A stretch of 64,000 nt of DNA. Source: Streptomyces alboniger. Its GTDB lineage: Bacteria; Actinomycetota; Actinomycetes; Streptomycetales; Streptomycetaceae. The stretch spans positions 1,426,001-1,490,000 of the forward strand of contig NZ_CP023695.1 in NCBI RefSeq assembly GCF_008704395.1, given 5' to 3'. The notes under the pieces were generated by a model. That model saw nothing but the letters and a program-made list of their open reading frames with translations, ran no database searches and was not told the DNA's origin. Positions 63,744-64,000 of this stretch are shown piece after piece. The translations under genes were made by a program, and so were the position numbers. The first letter of the stretch is position 1; each line of letters opens with the position of its first letter.

Positions 63744-64000
63744 ATGACCACCCTGCAGAGCGTCCCTGCCCTCGGGACGCATCCGGCTGCCGGCCTCAAC
63801 CCGAGCCGCGCCGAGACCCGGGAGCAGCTTTCCAAGGCGACGTACGACCTCCTGGTGATCGGCGGCGGAATCCTGGGCATCTCCACCGCCTGGCATGCCG
63901 CGCAGTCGGGACTGCGGGTGGCCCTGGTGGACGCCGGTGACTTCGCCGGCGCCACCTCCTCCGCCTCCTCCAAGCTGCTCCACGGCGGTCTGCGCTACCT
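63744..64000 (+). CDS. glpD: Glycerol-3-phosphate dehydrogenase GlpD, 3' end outside window
   Basis: First 85 residues only. FAD GxGxxG loop GGGILGISTAW after YDLLVI, and SSASSKLLHGGLRYL follows. GAGGAG 7 nt before the ATG overlaps the glpK stop, so the genes are coupled. Oxidises glycerol 3-phosphate to DHAP. Confidence 0.9.
   Translation, partial: MTTLQSVPALGTHPAAGLNPSRAETREQLSKATYDLLVIGGGILGISTAWHAAQSGLRVALVDAGDFAGATSSASSKLLHGGLRY

Overview
The window is chromosomal DNA of a Streptomyces or very close relative. The evidence is very high G+C, frequent GTG/TTG starts behind GGAGG-like sites, and a gene order I recognise from the Streptomyces coelicolor core chromosome (roughly SCO1610 to SCO1661): glnA4 cluster, rar conservon, Pup-proteasome region, metH, glycerol operon. 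All identifications come from reading motifs and recalled synteny; no search was run. I saw no tRNA, rRNA, CRISPR array, insertion sequence or prophage.

Layout. 0-0.7 kb: 3'-truncated secreted HAD phosphatase. 0.8-7.5 kb: an amine-utilisation cluster (gamma-glutamyl ligase GlnA4, aldehyde dehydrogenase, SDR, divergent FadR/GntR regulator, ethanolamine-type permease, gamma-glutamyl hydrolase) that reads as a complete route from ethanolamine to glutamate plus glycine. 7.5-12.1 kb: LysR regulator with a divergent TDT transporter whose 5' end looks frameshifted, a leaderless metal-receptor protein coupled to an XRE-cupin regulator, and a secreted propeller-like protein. 12.2-15.9 kb: glycine betaine ABC importer in which one polypeptide carries the permease and two substrate-binding domains. 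16-19.7 kb: 5'-3' exonuclease, iron-box-controlled siderophore-interacting protein, acetyltransferase, pseudouridine synthase. 19.7-24.3 kb: five-gene rarABCDE conservon ending in a P450 without the ExxR motif.

24.7-44.1 kb is almost entirely leftward: helY, lipid kinase, tatC, tatA, two small genes, pafC, pafB, two FKBP isomerases, pafA, an MFS gene with a divergent LacI regulator, then prcA, prcB, an endonuclease VII-like gene, pup, dop and arc. This is the complete Pup tagging and proteasome set: PafA ligates Pup, Dop deamidates Pup-GGQ and removes Pup, ARC unfolds, PrcAB degrades. An unusual Cys-rich nuclease gene is wedged in, and TatA/TatC and the DNA-damage regulators PafB/PafC sit beside it, as in mycobacteria.

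44.4-56.4 kb: ferredoxin, secreted protein, TrmI tRNA methyltransferase, an accessory-looking membrane NACHT NTPase with a TTA codon, CBS-domain site-2 protease, RecB/Cas4-like nuclease, orphan LuxR response regulator, two paralogous family-5 lipoproteins without a permease, and a HAD phosphatase. 56.5-64 kb: metH, then gylR-glpF-glpK-glpD (glpD cut by the window edge), with matching imperfect palindromes upstream of gylR and glpF that I propose as GylR operators.

The least ordinary items are the TTA-containing NACHT gene, the double-zinc-finger endonuclease VII gene overlapping prcB, the ExxR-less P450 of the rar conservon, the possible TDT frameshift, and the leaderless metal receptor coupled to an XRE-cupin regulator.
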